From Phaeoceros laevis (taxonomy: Eukaryota; Anthocerotophyta; Anthocerotopsida; Notothyladales), in the NCBI GenBank assembly GCA_049999765.1, contig JBNGIQ010008679.1:1-36111 (forward strand): a stretch of DNA of 36,111 nt, in the 5' to 3' direction. The position numbers and the translations under genes are program-made. Shown piece by piece: positions 1 to 10,400 of the stretch. Under the pieces are notes generated by a model. That model was not told the DNA's origin. It worked only from the letters and a program-made list of their open reading frames with translations, and did not search any database. Every line of letters begins with the position of its first letter. The first letter of the stretch is position 1.

Positions 1-9
1 ACACGGCAA

Positions 10-2052
10 GTGACCTATGCAAGGAATGTTATATTCAAGGAAGGTATCATGTGGACTGAGCAAAAAGGAGCTCGGCCCTTGGAAATTGAGTTTGCAAGAG
101 ATCCAGAGGTCTCTGAGTACCCACCAGAAGTTGAGATGTACATACCAAGGGTACCACAGCCCCCTCCTGTAAATCAGACTCCATCTGTGCCCTCTGTACC
201 TCCAGACCCTGGGGAACACACACCTGCCACAGACACAGGTCACACAGAAACAGGAAATGAGCAAGCCGAGGTCGAGGATTTACCAGAAGAAATACCGGGT
301 ACACCGCAATCTACCGCCTCGACGTTCACAAAGGAACCATCTCCCAAGGGAGCTCTGGAAAGAACCTCCTTTGACCTATGATCATCCAAACCGGATAAGC
401 TACGAATTACTGGCAGTAGCAGAGGAGGCTGAGCGAGGGGAAGACCCAGCAAGCTATGATGAAGCATTAAGCAGTGACAACGCTAAAGAATGGCACGCAG
501 CTATTCAGAGGGAGCTCAAGGCGTTGTATAAAAATGACACTTGGGAGCTAGTTCCCCTTCCACCTGGACGTAAGACTATCAACACAAAATGGGTTTTCAA
601 AACCAAGTACAAAGCCGATGGTTCGTTTGATAAGTTCAAAGCCAGGTTGTGCGTGAAAGGATACACTCAGAAGGCAGGAGAAGACTACCTGGAAACATTC
701 TCTCCTGTCGTACGACTCAACTCAGTACGGTACCTGATTGCATTGGCCGCTCAGATGGACCTGGAAATCCATTAGATGGATGCCCAGAGTGCATTTCTAC
801 ACGGCACCATACTCGAGGAGGTCTATATGGAAGTTCCACAGGGATGTGAGGTTAAGCCAGCTCAACCACGTCTAGTATGCAAACTAAAGAAGGCACTATA
901 TGGCCTCAAGCAAAGCCCGAATAAATGGTTCGAATGCATAAAAGATTACCTGCTTGCAAATGGATTTGAGCAGAACCCCTCGGACTCCAATGTCTTCCTA
1001 CTGGGGGATGCACAAGGATTTGTGCTACTTGCGCTACATGTCGATGACACAGTGCTCATGTCAAACAGCCCACAGGTACTCTGAAAAGGGTAAAAGAAAT
1101 CCTCTCAACAAGGTTCTCAATGTTAGATCTAGGGGACCTTCACTCTTTTCTAGGTATGAAAGTCACTCGGAATAGAGCAGAATCAAGCATTACCTTGAGT
1201 CAGGAAGCGTACATACAGCAAATGCTCAAGAAGTTCAACATGGATCAAGCAAAACCCTGCTCTACTCCGTCATCCACATCTGTTCAATTGACAGCTTTAC
1301 CAACTCCGCTATCAGAAGCAGATCTGAAACGCATGGAAGAGATTCCATACAGGCTTGCTTGTGGCTCTCTTCAACATCTACAGGTCTCTACTAGACCAGA
1401 TATCAGCAAGTCAACGTCACAGGCATGCCAATACTTTCAAGCTTATGCAGATCCACACTGGGCAGCAGCTGTGAAGCGTATCTTCCGCTATCTGAAAGGC
1501 ACGGCGGCACATGGGTTAGTCTACAAAGGTGGACAAAGCACAGACCTAACACGGCTGCAGATAGTAGCATACTCGGACAGCGACTGGGGAGGAGATTTGG
1601 ACAAGCGCAGGTCCACAGCAGCTTATGTTATCCTAGCGATCTCAGCGGCCATCTCTTGGAGCAGCAAGAGGCTGCCCACGATCTGCCTCTTGTCAGCTGA
1701 GGCAGAATATTCAGCATGCACGGAGGCCGGAAAAGAAGTCGTCTGCCATCGAAGATTTGCCAAAGGACTTCAGATGTCATACTCAGAGCCAACAAGGTTG
1801 TTCTCAGATTCATAGTCCGCGATTGCGCTCACTCAGAATCCTGTATATCATGCAAGGACGAAGCACATCGAGCTCAGGTATCACTTCATTTGTCAGCTCG
1901 TAGAACAGGGTGAGGTGCAATTGCATTACGTGACAACAGAGGAGAATCCGGCCGACTTGCTGACTAAGGCACTTTCACAAACAAAACATGACAAGCACAT
2001 GGCGGCATTAGGGATTCAGGGTCCCAGATACAGTTACATACCCAACGGCTAG
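10..2052 (+). pseudogene. Copia polyprotein fragment: reverse transcriptase and RNase H, broken
   Basis: The reverse transcriptase core is recognisable from about 430, with the W-x-L-V-P-L-P-P-G-R-K block, the FKARL-V-KGY-Q block and an HVDD version of the YVDD catalytic box near 1038-1050. RNase H follows, with a YSDSDW block near 1570 and a SAEAEY block near 1695. The frame is lost between about 300 and 380, stopped by TAG at 773-775, shifted again near 1079-1084, and stopped by TAG at 1813-1815. Both TAGs sit where family members commonly have glutamine, so CAG-to-TAG transitions are likely. The terminal stop is at 2050-2052, just before the polypurine tract. It is non-coding today. Confidence 0.95.
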
Positions 2053-2064
2053 AAACAGAGGGAG

Positions 2065-2256
2065 TGTAAGAAAACCTGGTTAGGTTAGTTATAGTTTCGT
2101 CGCCCGTTAGGGTAGTTATTAGGTAGTTCTACTTTCCAGTTACGGCAGTTAAACAACCGACCACAATGTATCTATAAATACCAAGCGCCTCAATAAAGAA
2201 CACGCATTCGAGTATTTTCTCTCCTCCTCTTCCGCTTCAAGTTTCGTTCAATCACA
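2065..2256 (+). repeat. 3' LTR of the left Copia element
   Basis: The LTR starts TGTAAG directly after the purine tract 2053-2064 and is taken to end at ACA, 2256, giving about 192 bp with TGT...ACA ends. Inside are a TATA-like TATAAATA (2173-2180) and an AATAAA polyadenylation-type signal (2192-2197), in the order expected for a plant LTR. The right edge could also be CA at 2254 or 2250. Only one LTR is in view, so divergence and insertion age cannot be estimated. Confidence 0.75.
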
Positions 2257-4585
2257 GGGTTATGACGTACGGCTTGTGCTAATGCTGCACTAGCGATATA
2301 AACATCCCATGCCATAACTGCCTCAAAAACGGACTGGCTGGGCTCAAAAACCATCAATGCAAAAGATGCATCAACTGTAGGCTGCCTAGGCCGACGATGC
2401 ACTTGCACAAGCGGTGCCTCAGCAGAAAAAGAGTGGTAAGGACTAACACCTGGATTGGGCTCCAGATCTGCAGTCATCAGGTCCACTGCCGAGGCTGCAT
2501 CCTCATTTTGACATTGCTTGAAAACGTCCAACACTTGTGCAGGCGTGACATGCATGTCCTGGCAAGAAAAGATAGGTGCAGACATAATTCTGCTCACTAG
2601 GTGGCGAGGTGTAAGTCCAGGCCTAGCTATAGACGACAACACCTGACCTGTGTTATGTCCTGCTGATGCAGGTAGGACTGCTGGAGCCGGCACATGTGTA
2701 GAAACCGTCGTAGCAGGACGAAATGTCCTCCTTGCAGCTGTAACACGAGGAGTTGATGTAGGTACATGTGCTGCAGCTGTGGCAACACCCTCTTGGTCCG
2801 CCTCACCATCCTCAGGTAATTCCTTAGCAGCTGCGAGCGTGGCCTCGTTGTACAAATCATCATCCATGGTTTGTCTCGCAAGTGCTCTACGAATGCCACC
2901 GATAGGCAAAATATGGGGAGCTAGCGTAGCTGCATACCTCCACTTCTGCTCAGGAGTCATAGGATCATATGACCTCGGCATGGCCTGCTTGGCTCCACTC
3001 CTTGTCCTTGCGGCTCCTAAAACTGAACTGGACCCATCATTTGCCTGCGCAGCCAAGGCACGCCTAGCCAAGGGACTACGGTAGTCAATGCCTTGCTGGT
3101 CCTCCAGCTGATCATCCATACTAACACGGCTAGCTGCCATTGCATGAAATGGGTAAGCGTAACCCTGAGGGTATGCTCAAGTCCCTGCAACAGATGCAGA
3201 ACTGGAAGCCACATTTGGAACTGGTGGTTTCATCATTGCTGGCAGTGGAGCCTGCTCCGGCAAAATATACTGTGCTGTCATAGTTGGGGCCACAGGAGGC
3301 ATGCGTGCCTTGAGTGCTTCGAACTTAGCATACAACGCCGTCATCTTCTGTGACTCTGTCAATGGTGCTGGTGCTGCTGGCGCCAACTTCTGCAGCTCTG
3401 CAGTCATAGCTGCAATTGTAGCCTTAGCTTTCTCTCTTTGCCTAGCCGTCTTCGACTTCCCTGCCCCTGGAGCTCCTACCACGGGTGTCGCAACTGCTGG
3501 AGTTGTGACAGGTGCAGCTGCTGCTGCTCCTGCCACTGCTATATGCTTCTTCCAGGGATTCCTGTCGGGATATTTACCATAGCACACTTCTTCCACGTGC
3601 CCAATCTTACCACAATGCGTGCAAGACAAGTTCTCCTTCACAGCCTTGCATACATTGGAAGTATGATCTGGTGACGCACAATAGTTGCAGTTGATAGATA
3701 CCGCTGCTGCATGAGCTGTCTTGGCGGGCTTGGGTGCAGGCAGGGCTGGAGTTTTAGCAGCAAGACTGCTAGCTGTAACTCGCATGTTTTGAGCTGCAGC
3801 CAGCCTCTTGTGGTGCTCTGAAATCCCAGCTCCTGTGGATGCACGATAGTGCACATTACACACTTTCAAGTCCTCAGCGGTCTCATAAACCTGCCTCAAG
3901 GTATAGCGGTCACCATAAACGTGGAACACTTTAGTCAACACCTGAAAGTGGACAAAGGCATCCTCCTCTAAAGCTTGTAAGAATTTCAGAGCTGCAGCAT
4001 GATCGTCTTCAGAACCAGTTTCACGCCGCAAATCATCTAACCTTCTATACATACCCTTCAGAGTTTCTCCCTTCTTGCGTTTGAAGTTAGCCATCTCCAA
4101 AATCTTATCCCCATTCTTCGAAGGGAACTCCCTTTATAAAATGTCAAAGAAGGCTTTTACAGGATCAGCAACTGCTAACGTCTTTACCATGTGATCAATA
4201 CCTCTGACTGCTTCCAGTAGCTGCTCAGGTGTCAACTGTACACGCATGGGTGGCTCTGGCTGCTCCTCAGAAGCTACCCAGGTAGCTCGTACTGTTGCCA
4301 GTGCGGCATCGTGAGCATCCGTGATGGCCTGCAGGTAAGCGGGATTCCTTGCTACCCGAACTTCCGTCAACTGGTCAAAATTGCTGTCATGAAGAATAGC
4401 TGCTTCCTTCGTCAAATATCTACTTATATGCTCAAATGCATATGAGGAGTAAATATGTCTGCATACTTGAAACGCAACCCAGCAACCACAGACCTGTAGA
4501 AAATTCTGAATTCTCGCAAAGACATGGTACCCGGCTCCCTTGAGAACTTCTCAGTTTTGATGCCATTCGATGTTGATGCCTCCAT
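2257..4585 (-). pseudogene. LTR-retrotransposon gag with two CCHC zinc knuckles, broken
   Basis: A gag-type reading frame starts at ATG 4585 and runs leftward to the Copia LTR. It has a helical N-terminal part and two classical CX2CX4HX4C zinc knuckles (CNYCASPDHTSNVC and CTHCGKIGHVEEVC) at about 3580-3690, which bind RNA. Ala/Pro-rich linkers follow. A long C-terminal stretch (3140-2257) matches nothing I recognise; it keeps the same frame and probably leads towards a protease and pol that lie beyond the inserted Copia. Lesions are a frame change near 4430, TAA at 4134-4136 and TGA at 3177-3179. Whether the element is Ty3/Gypsy or Copia cannot be settled without pol. No 5' LTR or primer-binding site is clear upstream. 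Confidence 0.85.
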
Positions 4586-4612
4586 CTCATCAGCACTAAT
4601 CCAGTTTGTATC

Positions 4613-5502
4613 CTAGGACCTAGCACTCCACGACAATGTGCCACACGAAACTAAGTCATCAGAAAATGGAAAAGAGGAAGGTTGCAGTTGCTGCAAGTTC
4701 TCCTCCGACTCCTCTGAACTCCAAAGCGATATGGGCCACAAAGGTTCTTCCTCCAGCTGCACCGGATGCTGCACGGGACTCACACTCCTGGAGTGTTCCC
4801 TGTCGCCATGCTCAAGCAAACTCGATGGTGTGTTAGAAAACCTAGGGTTTGATGAGAACTCTGTCGTCACCTTCCTTTCTCGTGGCACCCGAGGTCTGGA
4901 CGGCTGGAAGGTGACCTTCATGGTCCTGAGACCGTAAACTCTCGGTTCCTCAGCTCGCACCTCCATGCTGACCCCCCGCCACGAGCTCAAGGCGCCCCTT
5001 GCAGCTCATGGTGGCTATCCAGCAGAACCTGTAGGTTTGTGGACTACCAGCACTCGAACAATCTTGGTTCCAAGTCTCCCCACTATCTCAAACAGTGAGA
5101 ATTGCCTCTCCTCAAGGATCAGCCAGTTTTGCAATTAGCGCTCATGCGTATACGTAGCAGTGTGCCTCGATGGAGTACATGCAAGCAAAGCACAAGTCCA
5201 GAGTTAGCTCATTTCTCAGCTTCAAGCAATTGACACAAGAACAGGATCTCGTATGAGGGTATCTTGCTGAAATTGAAGTGTAAAAAGCGTCACATGCAGG
5301 CAGCTAGGCTGTGGAAGCCACTGCTTGCCAGAAGTGTAAAGAGAAATTGCAAAACTGCAGCTGGCGGCTGCTGTCCAGCTTTAAGAGCGACAGCGCTAGG
5401 TCGCCGCCACACTCTCTTGCATCTCCCCATCCTTGTCACGCGCCGTTACACCAAGAAGGCGTCGCTTGGCTTCTCGCATGCTGCCACCACTGCCGCCATG
5501 AT
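4613..5502 (-). other. possible exon remnants upstream of the gag, unassigned
   Basis: An open frame (4990-4613, minus) encodes a basic segment followed by an acidic, Ser/Glu-rich one. Further upstream on the same strand there is a strong acceptor-like pyrimidine tract near 5250-5275 followed by a short Cys-rich frame, and an ATG at 5502 opening a 16-codon frame that ends at a GTGTAA donor-like site. A telo-box-like AAACCCTAG occurs near 4843-4852. I cannot join these into a gene and recognise no family. They may be the remains of a gene disrupted by the retroelement, or chance. Confidence 0.2.
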
Positions 5503-6760
5503 CACAATTGAAGGCAAACTGCCTGAAGCACCAACTGTAACTGGCAGCCCAGCTGCTTGACTGTCATTGTGAACCGGTGTGACCGCGTTAACGAACGTCC
5601 ACGTGCAGGTGAACTGCAAGTAATGACTGGATTTGTGAAAAAGCAAGAAATAGCAAATAATAGCAAATAAGGACTAAGTAAACCTAACTAGACCCAGAAC
5701 CTGTGTGCCTTTGCATCGATGCTCATCAGCATAATCCTGACATCTCTCGAGAGGACCAAGACGAGGCCATCCTCACGACGAAGCATCCGAGGTAGGACGA
5801 TGAACTCGAGTAGGAAGTGGTGACCCAAAAAGCCAAGCCTAAAGAGCCGGTTTTGGATGTAGTCATGGTAGACGCGAAAACAGAAGGGTCAGCTAGGATG
5901 GTGGTGGATAAGGTTAAAATCAAGAAAGTGAGGAGGAAAATTCACAATCTTACTGCTCCTATCTCAGTGGGGCCATCACCCCTATTGCCGGGGTGCACTG
6001 GCGGTAGATATATCCAACCATGATTTTTTATTTTGGCGATGGTTGTTTTAATTACGAAGCCGGTATCCCAAGCTATCCAGAACCATGAATTTGGTGCTTT
6101 ATATTAGGTTGTCAAGTTTATGACATGATGAAGTAGCTTCTGACTAGCACGACTCGTGAAAGGATAATCTATGAAAATGGGTTACAATATGGGTTATATG
6201 TTGAAGGTAAGCATGAAGAATGGTATTCCCGTTCACACGGCCGACATGTGAGGAAATTGTCATGTCCTTTGATTGGTGTATGTTGGACACGTAGGTGGTG
6301 CAGCACGCAATATTATTACGAATTAGAAAAGTTTATCAACCATGCACCACAATATAATTTGCTAAGGATTGAGATTTATAACATGGTGGTACAACAAGCA
6401 TAGCACAAAACATCCTTGTGCGCTAGAATGTTGATGGCTAGAGCATTCAGCCTCATAGAGGTAGATAGATAAGTGTGATAAGACTCATGGATCCCCTCCC
6501 ACTCTATCTATATATCTCCTTATCAGATTTCTATATCTGCGCTATCTACGAGATAGTGCAGCAAACTAAAACCTAACAAGAGTGTTTTTCCTAGGAAAGC
6601 AGCACGGAAGCACATTGTGATGCGCCTTCCACAAAGCCAGACACCTCACCCTAGTTTCTTCTCCTACAACAACGCTATGGGGTTCTAGGGCAACGAGCTG
6701 CGTCGAACATTGCTACACGAACGAACGACGGCGACACGGTGAAACGTTTCTAAAGTCTAC
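5503..6760. other. no gene seen; AT-rich, probably old transposon debris
   Basis: There is no supportable gene in this stretch. A 68-codon plus-strand frame (5817-6023) encodes a Lys/Val-rich peptide reminiscent of linker regions in retroelement polyproteins, but it lacks any diagnostic motif. Around 6470-6590 a TATA-like TATATATC and short direct motifs resemble a decayed LTR, again without a partner. Confidence 0.4.
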
Positions 6761-6763
6761 GCC

Positions 6764-7175
6764 GTCGGTGGCAATGCGTCGGCGGGGGTGAAACAAGTAA
6801 CCGGAAAAACCGGGTGATGAGATCTTTGCGCCGCGTGCCACGTTCACACGTCGTTCCTCGCGTAACCTGATCAACATTAACGAACGATCTTTGGTGGGGC
6901 CCCGACAACGTTCCAACTGTAACAGGGAGTCGTCGGTGGAACAAGGAACCGGTTTCTAGGTTGGTTGGTTGCCTCTCCAATGGCGCTGGAGGAAACTAGA
7001 GTCGACAAGCCAGTGGATCATGTCGCGTAAGTTGGCTGGGCTACAGGTGTCCCAGCGCGGCACAGTCGTGAGCCCCACTCCTGCGTACGGTTCGGCAGCC
7101 GGCTGGGCCCGGACCTACCGCGGGGGAGTAGGCTCGACACCGCAGCAGGTAGCCCCGGAACGGACCTTATAAAAC
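6764..7175 (+). promoter_or_regulatory. promoter of the Tyr-repeat/ASR-like gene: ABRE, DRE-like sites, TATA box
   Basis: A TATA box TTATAAAA lies at 7168-7174, about 165 bp before the ATG, so transcription should begin near 7200. Upstream is a perfect ABRE core ACGTGGC on the minus strand (6837-6843) with a CGCGTG element next to it, a further ACGT at 6848-6851, and two ACCGAC dehydration-response cores on the minus strand (6764-6769 and 6932-6937). ABRE with DRE is a known pairing in ABA and dehydration-responsive plant promoters. Actual induction is inferred. Confidence 0.6.
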
Positions 7176-7337
7176 TCTTGGCCCCCCACAAGCCATCCTC
7201 AGTGCCTGCCTGCCTGCCTTTCTCGTCGCGCTCCGCCCTCTCTCGATTCATTCAGACCCGATCTCGACCGCCTGTGCCAGCTCGCTCGGCTCTTAGGTCT
7301 CCCGACTTCGATCCGGCCTCCCGATCCGTCAGTGACC

Positions 7338-8335
7338 ATGAGCTTCTACGGCGGCAGCGAGACCGAGGAGAAGCCCGCCTACGGGTCTGAGGAATTGGGA
7401 TCCGGATACTCCACCAAGCCCGCCTACGGGGAGGACAATGCCGGATCGGGCAGCTACGAGACTTCGGAGGAGGCTTCCGGCTATGGCGGCAAGGTAGACA
7501 CCGAGCAGTCTTCCTACGATGAGAAGCCATCGTCCTACGAGCAGGACACGCCGTCTTCCTACGAGTCGGAGGACAGCAAGCCTTCCTCTTACACCGAGGA
7601 GGAGAGCAAGCCTTCCTCCTACGACGAGGAGGTGACCAAGCCGTTCTCGTACGAGGGGGAGGAGGAGACCAAGTCCTCCTCTTACGAGGAATCGAAGCCA
7701 AGTTCGTACGAGGACGATGTGAAGCCATCTTCATACGAGGCGGAGGAGGACACCAAGCCTTCATCCTACGATGAGACCAAGCCTACTTCCTATGAGGCGG
7801 AGGAGAAGGTGTCCAGCTACGAGCCGGAGGAGAAGTCTGTCTACGAGGAGACTACGCCAACATACCAGGACGAGCCGAGCTACACCAGCGAGGACAAGCC
7901 GAGCTACCAGGACGAGCCTGCCTACAAGGCCGACACCAGCGATGTGACAGCTGCTGACAGTGACACCAAGGTACTTGTGGCATTCCCTATCTCAATTGTG
8001 CCAGCTTCAATCTCAGTTTTTAGCCACAGGTTTCAATTGTTGCTGACATTTTTTTTTGCTTCCATTTGCAGACCTATGGGACCACAGACACAACAGCGGA
8101 AGATGTGCCAGCAGCCGAGGAGGATGAAGGTTTGAGCACGGGTGAGAAAATTGCCATCGGAGTGGGAGCAGCAGCTGGAGTTGTGGCAGCAGGGGCTGCC
8201 GGTTATGCCATCTACGAGCACTTCAACAAGGATGACGAGGAGGTACCGGTGGCGAACAAACCTGATTCCACCAACACGGATGAGGCTGCTACCACTGAAG
8301 ACGTGGCCCCTCCCAAGAAGAGCAGCTGGTTCTGA
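7338..8335 (+). CDS. acidic Tyr/Ser-Glu repeat protein with a half ASR (ABA/WDS-like) C-terminus
   Basis: Two exons (7338-7970, 8072-8335) around a 101-bp GT-AG intron in phase 0 give 298 residues. Residues 1 to about 210 are low-complexity and strongly acidic, with a drifting KPSSYEE-type repeat of roughly 8-15 residues. Exon 2 carries an Ala/Gly helix (GVGAAAGVVAAGAAGYAIYE) followed by H, F, a charged tail and a terminal PPKKSSWF. That helix, the YEH and the KK-x-x-WF end match the second half of the ASR domain in the neighbouring gene at 10401-11225, and the last exon begins in phase 0 in both. The first half of the domain is absent. A prediction tool may call the helix a membrane segment, but in ASR proteins it is soluble. 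A disordered, protective stress protein is the likely role (inference). Confidence 0.85.
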
Positions 8336-9120
8336 TCTGTTGGTTCCAGATGGACCAGTACTGAATGCCAGTAGGTATCCTGGATCAGCCTGGGTTAGCA
8401 CAGTCTTGGCACAATTAGGTAGGTACCGCAGAATGGTTTCCTTCATTTTGTGTATCTGTAGTAGCAGTAATTTGAAATCCCTGTTTGGATAGAGAGGTAG
8501 ATTTTGTCAGCTGCCTTGTTTTCTGTTCGGCATCCGGGCCTCCATTCCCCATAGATGAAGTATTTGGTGATATCGAGCAGCTAAGCGTCCGTAGACAGGT
8601 GATAGATTGGTGCCAGATTTTGCCCAGGCCTGCCAGATAGACCTACAGATGTGGCACATGAAAATTAAAATTTGATGCGGAATGTATAGGCTGTTATAGC
8701 TAGCAATTGATGAATTCAGCAGATTGTGTGTATCAAACTCGTGTGGTTCCTGGAGGATAGATTGGCAAGTATGACAAGTTTGCAACATTTAGCGTGCCCG
8801 CCAACATTACAAGTCTCATGGATTCATTGTCCAATTCGTGAAGAATTCACAGTCTCCAGCACCGATACAGATGAACCTGGGGCCCCTCGGAATTGAGCGT
8901 GACATCCAACCTCGGTTTTATATAGCTGCTTCCATCTTTAAATTTAGCAGCTTTCGTGGATCCATCCATGAGAACAGTTGGAGCACTGCCGCTGCCCGGC
9001 GCAGGGGTTGTTTGCAAGCACACAAATATCTCCATGTAGACTGACTTGGTGGTCACAGCACGGAAGCTTGCAAGCCCTGGTGAAAGTAGAGAAAGGGTCA
9101 ATGGACCGCAAAAGTGGGCA
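8336..9120. other. 3' flank of the preceding gene; no gene seen
   Basis: The first 300-400 bases are T-rich and probably 3' UTR. I see no conserved coding frame, RNA gene or repeat before the ABRE sites at 9133. Confidence 0.5.
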
Positions 9121-9132
9121 AACTCTTTTGTT

Positions 9133-9191
9133 ACGTGAAACCGGGCGGAGCTTTTATTCCATGTCCGGAAAGGAGCGTGGCCCCACGTGGC
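9133..9191 (+). promoter_or_regulatory. ABRE/G-box pair upstream of a possible small gene
   Basis: ACGTG at 9133-9137 and a palindromic CCACGTGG (9183-9190), which extends to a perfect ABRE ACGTGGC (9185-9191), lie 120-180 bp before the candidate small ORF. A weak TATA-like CATAAAATC is at 9291-9299. Two ABREs close together are the minimum usually needed for ABA response in plants. Whether they serve a gene here depends on that ORF being real. Confidence 0.45.
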
Positions 9192-9308
9192 ATGCCCTGA
9201 CAAGCAGTAAGCAGTGCGCACATCTGGACACCACCACTGCTGTCAGTCTCCCAGTTCCACCATCCCCAACCCGGTAGTGATGTAATCCAGCATAAAATCA
9301 ATGAATCA

Positions 9309-9859
9309 ATGAAGAAGCTACTAGCTATAGCTGTAGCTTTCCTCCTCCGAGGTTGCTACCCCGCAGCGAGCTATGTATCTTAGCGCACTTGTAACAATCG
9401 ACATAAATCAGCGGAAGCTGGCGGGTTGGAAGGTGGTGCCAATTGATAAGTACTGAGAGAGATGACGAGCTGCGTGGACAGGATTAGGGTGTTGCACTTG
9501 AGCGGGATGGCTGTGGCCCATCTCGGCATCACTGGGCTGGAGAATGTGAGCGAGGATGAGCAGGAGGAGCAAGTGTCTCCTGTGAGAGATTGGTTTCACG
9601 TCCTCTGAACCTGTCTTCAAAATTTGCTCAATTTCACATTCATTCATGAAGAAGTTGTAAATGAAGTCATTCCTGAACACCTGTGGGGTGTGTGAACTTG
9701 TGATGGAAGAGCTCCGAGGTAGAGACAGGGCAAGAGGTGAAGCAGGAGCAGCAGCAGCATCAGCAGCAGCAGCAGGAGAATCAGCAGGAGAGTGAAGAGG
9801 ATGAAGTGGCAGCAGAGGAGCTGGGAGCACACGAGGGGCATCACTACCACGGCGGTTGA
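9309..9859 (+). CDS. candidate small secreted or acidic protein, 104 residues, three exons
   Basis: I infer exons 9309-9351, 9460-9581 and 9710-9859, with introns of 108 and 128 bp, typical for this window. The reading frame is consistent across both junctions. The product would start MKKLLAIAVAFLLR, a signal-peptide-like N-terminus. It continues as a short mixed segment and ends in a Gln/Glu-rich acidic region with a His-rich tail (GAHEGHHYHGG). No family is recognised. The weak TATA lies only about 10 bp before the first ATG, so translation may instead begin at ATG 9462 and drop the hydrophobic start. The acceptor before exon 2 is one of several overlapping AGs. The opposite strand is also open here (CAG-tract shadow). 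Confidence 0.35.
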
Positions 9860-10400
9860 CGGCTAGCTAGCCAGCTAGCTCATCACAGGTCTGTGGTCAG
9901 AGCTTGTACAAGTTTAGGGTGCCAGGTTCCAATGTCACACCCGTGGGCATATGTGTACCTGGCTGGATACATTTACATGTATAGTTGGCCAGCACAAGTG
10001 GAGAAGGGATCTCGACAGGTCTGCAGCCCTTAAGTACTACTAACTGGCTGGGCCATGCCAGTTTGGGAGAGAGGCAAGGACGTCCAGGCAAACCTGGTGA
10101 AACTCGACACTGTGCTTGCTTGGATGTTAGCGCGTCACGAAGATGCTATTTCTTTGCCGCCTGGAAAACTTGGAAGAGTTTATTCATGAATGACTTTCAA
10201 GAGTGAAAACGAGAACTTTCCGCCAGGAACCTCGAACTACAGAGTGCTGTTGAAAGAAACCTTGAAGAACAGAGGCGGCCAAGATTGAAGAAACGAAGCC
10301 ACTAGGTAGCTACTTCTGGACAAGTCCTGAAAGAAGAAGTTGAAATCGATCAGCTGCCCCCCAGGAGTAGCGTAGCTCGACGAAGAAGTTTTGAGCAGTT
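9860..10400. other. convergent 3' region, no gene seen
   Basis: This stretch lies between the stop of the candidate small gene and the stop of the minus-strand ASR gene. It probably contains both 3' UTRs. No coding frame, RNA gene or repeat is supportable. Confidence 0.5.

Larger units (their letters stand above)
1..2256 (+). mobile_element. Ty1/Copia LTR retrotransposon, 3' part (pol end plus 3' LTR)
   Basis: The window opens inside a Copia element whose 5' LTR, gag, protease and integrase lie to the left. Visible in order are the integrase-RT linker, reverse transcriptase, RNase H, a polypurine tract (2053-2064) and the 3' LTR. The order RT then RNase H at the element's end, followed directly by PPT and LTR, is the Copia layout. 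Reading frames are broken several times, so the copy is dead. The LTR end abuts the minus-strand gag frame next door, which suggests that this element inserted into another retroelement. The target duplication cannot be checked because the 5' end is missing. Confidence 0.95.

Noticed and set aside
10-2052. Programmed recoding as an explanation for stops and frame changes in the Copia pol
   Set aside because: There are four separate lesions at unconserved places; simple decay explains them better.
7252-7764. 170-codon Arg/Pro-rich minus-strand frame
   Set aside because: It is the antisense shadow of the SSYE repeats; the sense strand has a TATA box, an intron and a conserved last exon.
9408-9830. 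140-codon minus-strand frame with Leu and Ala runs
   Set aside because: It is the complement of a CAG-rich tract, and no splice or promoter context supports it on that strand.
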